DNA of 64,000 bases from DASCQC01 sp036012865 (GTDB lineage Bacteria; Pseudomonadota; Gammaproteobacteria; Comchoanobacterales; Comchoanobacteraceae), in contig DASCQC010000016.1 of assembly GCA_036012865.1 (NCBI GenBank), positions 65,580-129,579 of the forward strand, read 5' to 3'. This document shows positions 63,301 to 64,000 of this stretch, piece after piece; position 1 is the stretch's first letter, and every line of letters starts with the position of its first letter. The position numbers and the translations under genes were made by a program. The notes under the pieces were generated by a model. That model saw only the letters and a list, made by a program, of their open reading frames with translations. It made no database searches and had not been told where the DNA came from.

Positions 63301-64000
63301 CAGGGGAGGTGAGCGTGTGTGTGGTGTTTTCTTCTATGGTTTTGATGAGCATCATCATACCATAGGGTCTTTTTAAGAAAGGCGAGTTAATTTTAAAATA
63401 TTGAGTAAAGTAATGATGGCTTCTTTTAGGTAGACCAGAGTTTAATATCCAGTTTACTTGTTGTTGTTTGGTTAAGGGTAATATACGGATACTGTGTGTT
63501 TCCGATGGAATAGGGTGTATGTTTGTGAGGATGGTATTGAACTGTTTTTGACAAAACTTTAGCCACTTTTGAATAGGGGGCTCTAAGGAACAACTGCTTA
63601 AATTATCCAAGAAAAACACGAAACGTTGTTGAGAGGATAAAAAATTCTTGACTCGAATAACGAGGAGGGGTGAAGGTTCTTTTGATTGGGTTAACATGGC
63701 GGTAAATGCTCGCCAGGTTAGATCCATTAAGGAGTCTTCTGAAGGGTTTTTGGTTAGGGGGTTATGAACCTCAGCTGGAAGGTAAGTCATGTCGAGGCAG
63801 ATAGGGTGATAGTTTATTTTACTTAAGCATTCGAGTAAGTATTTAGCTAAGGTGGTTTTGCCCGTGTAAGGAGGGCCATAAATAAGTAGATTAATACGTT
63901 CACCCCGATGAAGTTGTTGCTTTATTTCATTGAACACAGATGGAGGTGAGGCAGATTTATGAAGAGGGGTTTGGCAGTGAGGAATTTTACCATTTAGGGC
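60314..64000 (-). CDS. STAND/NACHT-like P-loop NTPase, partial (N terminus outside window)
   Basis: The frame stays open to the right edge. The internal GTG at 63937 is not a convincing start, so the N terminus is missing. From that GTG (1207 residues): Walker A GPPYTGKTTL at 21-30, Walker B RFVFFLDNLSS (D111), and a segment ILPLTKQQQVNWIL followed by FLKRPYGMMMLI that resembles the sensor/winged-helix part of NACHT/STAND ATPases. About 900 residues of helical sequence follow, as expected for a repeat-type sensor region, but no named repeat is recognised. It precedes the 1330-aa membrane protein gene by 30 bp. Role as immune, regulatory or effector protein is unknown. Confidence 0.75.
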   Translation of the reverse strand, partial: ALNGKIPHCQTPLHKSASPPSVFNEIKQQLHRGERINLLIYGPPYTGKTTLAKYLLECLSKINYHPICLDMTYLPAEVHNPLTKNPSEDSLMDLTWRAFTAMLTQSKEPSPLLVIRVKNFLSSQQRFVFFLDNLSSCSLEPPIQKWLKFCQKQFNTILTNIHPIPSETHSIRILPLTKQQQVNWILNSGLPKRSHHYFTQYFKINSPFLKRPYGMMMLIKTIEENTTHTLTSPELFLSYIQKITTEMNPVKHVDITLDIIKMLKKISHISYQQCLTWVSIQELYETIPGIPTTPKMREKSPLHQYLDVASKANLVIINSQDHTVSLFDSQIKTYIMALNFVDTELSNSYHIQHLLQVLTTEPFIELFVPMVTHMLQPNEVKSVEFLKMVIDNLPNQNPLDVVKKINSLMEQLPQNTTFLKTYRDQLCYEYGISVRDSCTPMNTFLPVFVPAHIEHFIEPCQGAPSWYLQEDFLKTQTNLVKKPIDQWLKSVKDTLSSAKSLRHLRHILFPESGYPTSSKTTLETDLRVNNQNTYSIYALALVLDHNHTHEELLPWLLMGFFDCDNIEYNRFFESYQKAILMLSLREEVKSDCKKIILQAIHLLTLDYTKNTYNFQNNEDKNYLLHSLVNYLIEFGLYDYQTLKHAFNAINITLFDDTNYHEYNVKVCALIANIKLYNPKLITRYADEYYQQLWKNIFQNLFNSSLEEEGNNIIHQQLRELLPKKYFEKNEPIWQQRLISTIKQSMSNYNLSRSLKEKNRDALALFFDQKDLVKNLYTLLTPLNYQYWIAELSPETIVAYYCKTTLKMIHAVNQLQVLKQNSANTKELNDLDKRFKDIHDIQPYLSQIISTEMELCTKKGDLHHWVDYARQLTSLSTQIPLKDSTMSQEEITQAIDCYDNIHLLIPPYNPMAKNTLYFLSSKRIKWVLDQMNEQHELLTEMIKQALLCYDVNSFKACRSEVSLTLIYKFTQILTQDTLPLDPNDKLDILLYNLNILLRTIVDTDAIELHALTHQECDNYCQLIEYYWQIPSDDYPHFRKQLKVCIDENLPPLTESLYLENPYTLRFYLLTHTFEKSSGVIDQFEGRHHNVRTRSKNITLLNTPITLYFSSSFNLPRSWKKTWMSNMTENLKYLTPSWFDYFISKLETWVSSPGQCADIVKQAFTTLLQLDSHKATQSMLLRYQHNPTETTALFVHTNITFNRSTKTIEGKKLEDGNYDTIEQLITKKTY

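Overview
The window is an AT-rich gammaproteobacterial chromosome segment. It carries no rRNA, tRNA, integrase, transposase or CRISPR array that I could recognise. The core genes (RNase T, Hda, IHF beta, HemX/HemY, ApaH, a lepA-lepB-rnc-era-recO cluster, a tkt-gap-pgk-pyk cluster) are those of Gammaproteobacteria. The linked glycolytic cluster, lone soluble RnfB, short MetG, an ankyrin-repeat protein and several very large proteins of unknown function suggest a host-associated, Legionella/Coxiella-like lineage. That placement is an inference from gene content, not a phylogeny.

Layout. 1-3.1 kb: metG-rnfB-nth, tightly coupled. 3.2-4.5 kb: a frameshifted periplasmic binding protein gene with a 60-bp tandem duplication at its 3' end. 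4.5-10.9 kb: a lipid A-type acyltransferase, a small NIF3-like domain protein, trkH, polA and a deoxynucleoside kinase. 11.0-12.9 kb: an ankyrin protein with a basic, nuclear-localisation-like tail. 13.1-22.5 kb: nine consecutive plus-strand genes, tkt-gap-pgk-pyk-(64 aa membrane protein)-DUF47-pit-apaH-rpiA, joining sugar-phosphate metabolism to phosphate uptake. 22.5-26.2 kb: a DUF2203 protein and an unrecognised 963-aa protein, again with a basic bipartite motif near its C terminus. 26.2-35.7 kb: rnt, hda, a DUF2066 protein, ihfB, DUF1963, dcd, mrp, a hydrolase with altered motifs and hemDXY. 35.7-45.3 kb: fadD, then lepA-lepB-rnc-era-flippase-recO read leftwards, then trkA.

45.3-54.5 kb is an accessory cell-surface region. 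It holds two SAM methyltransferases, a duplicated and truncated methyltransferase 5' end, a GtrA-type flippase, a GtrB-type polyprenyl-phosphate glycosyltransferase and three paralogous polytopic proteins that look like GT-C glycosyltransferases. Together these resemble the GtrA/GtrB/Gtr three-component system that decorates O-antigen on the periplasmic side, here with three candidate terminal transferases.

54.6-64 kb holds three large leftward genes: a CPBP-type intramembrane protease, an unrecognised 1330-aa polytopic membrane protein, and a STAND/NACHT-like P-loop NTPase of more than 1200 aa that runs off the right edge. The NTPase and the 1330-aa protein are adjacent and probably co-transcribed. 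They are the best candidate here for an undescribed system, of either host-interaction or defence type.
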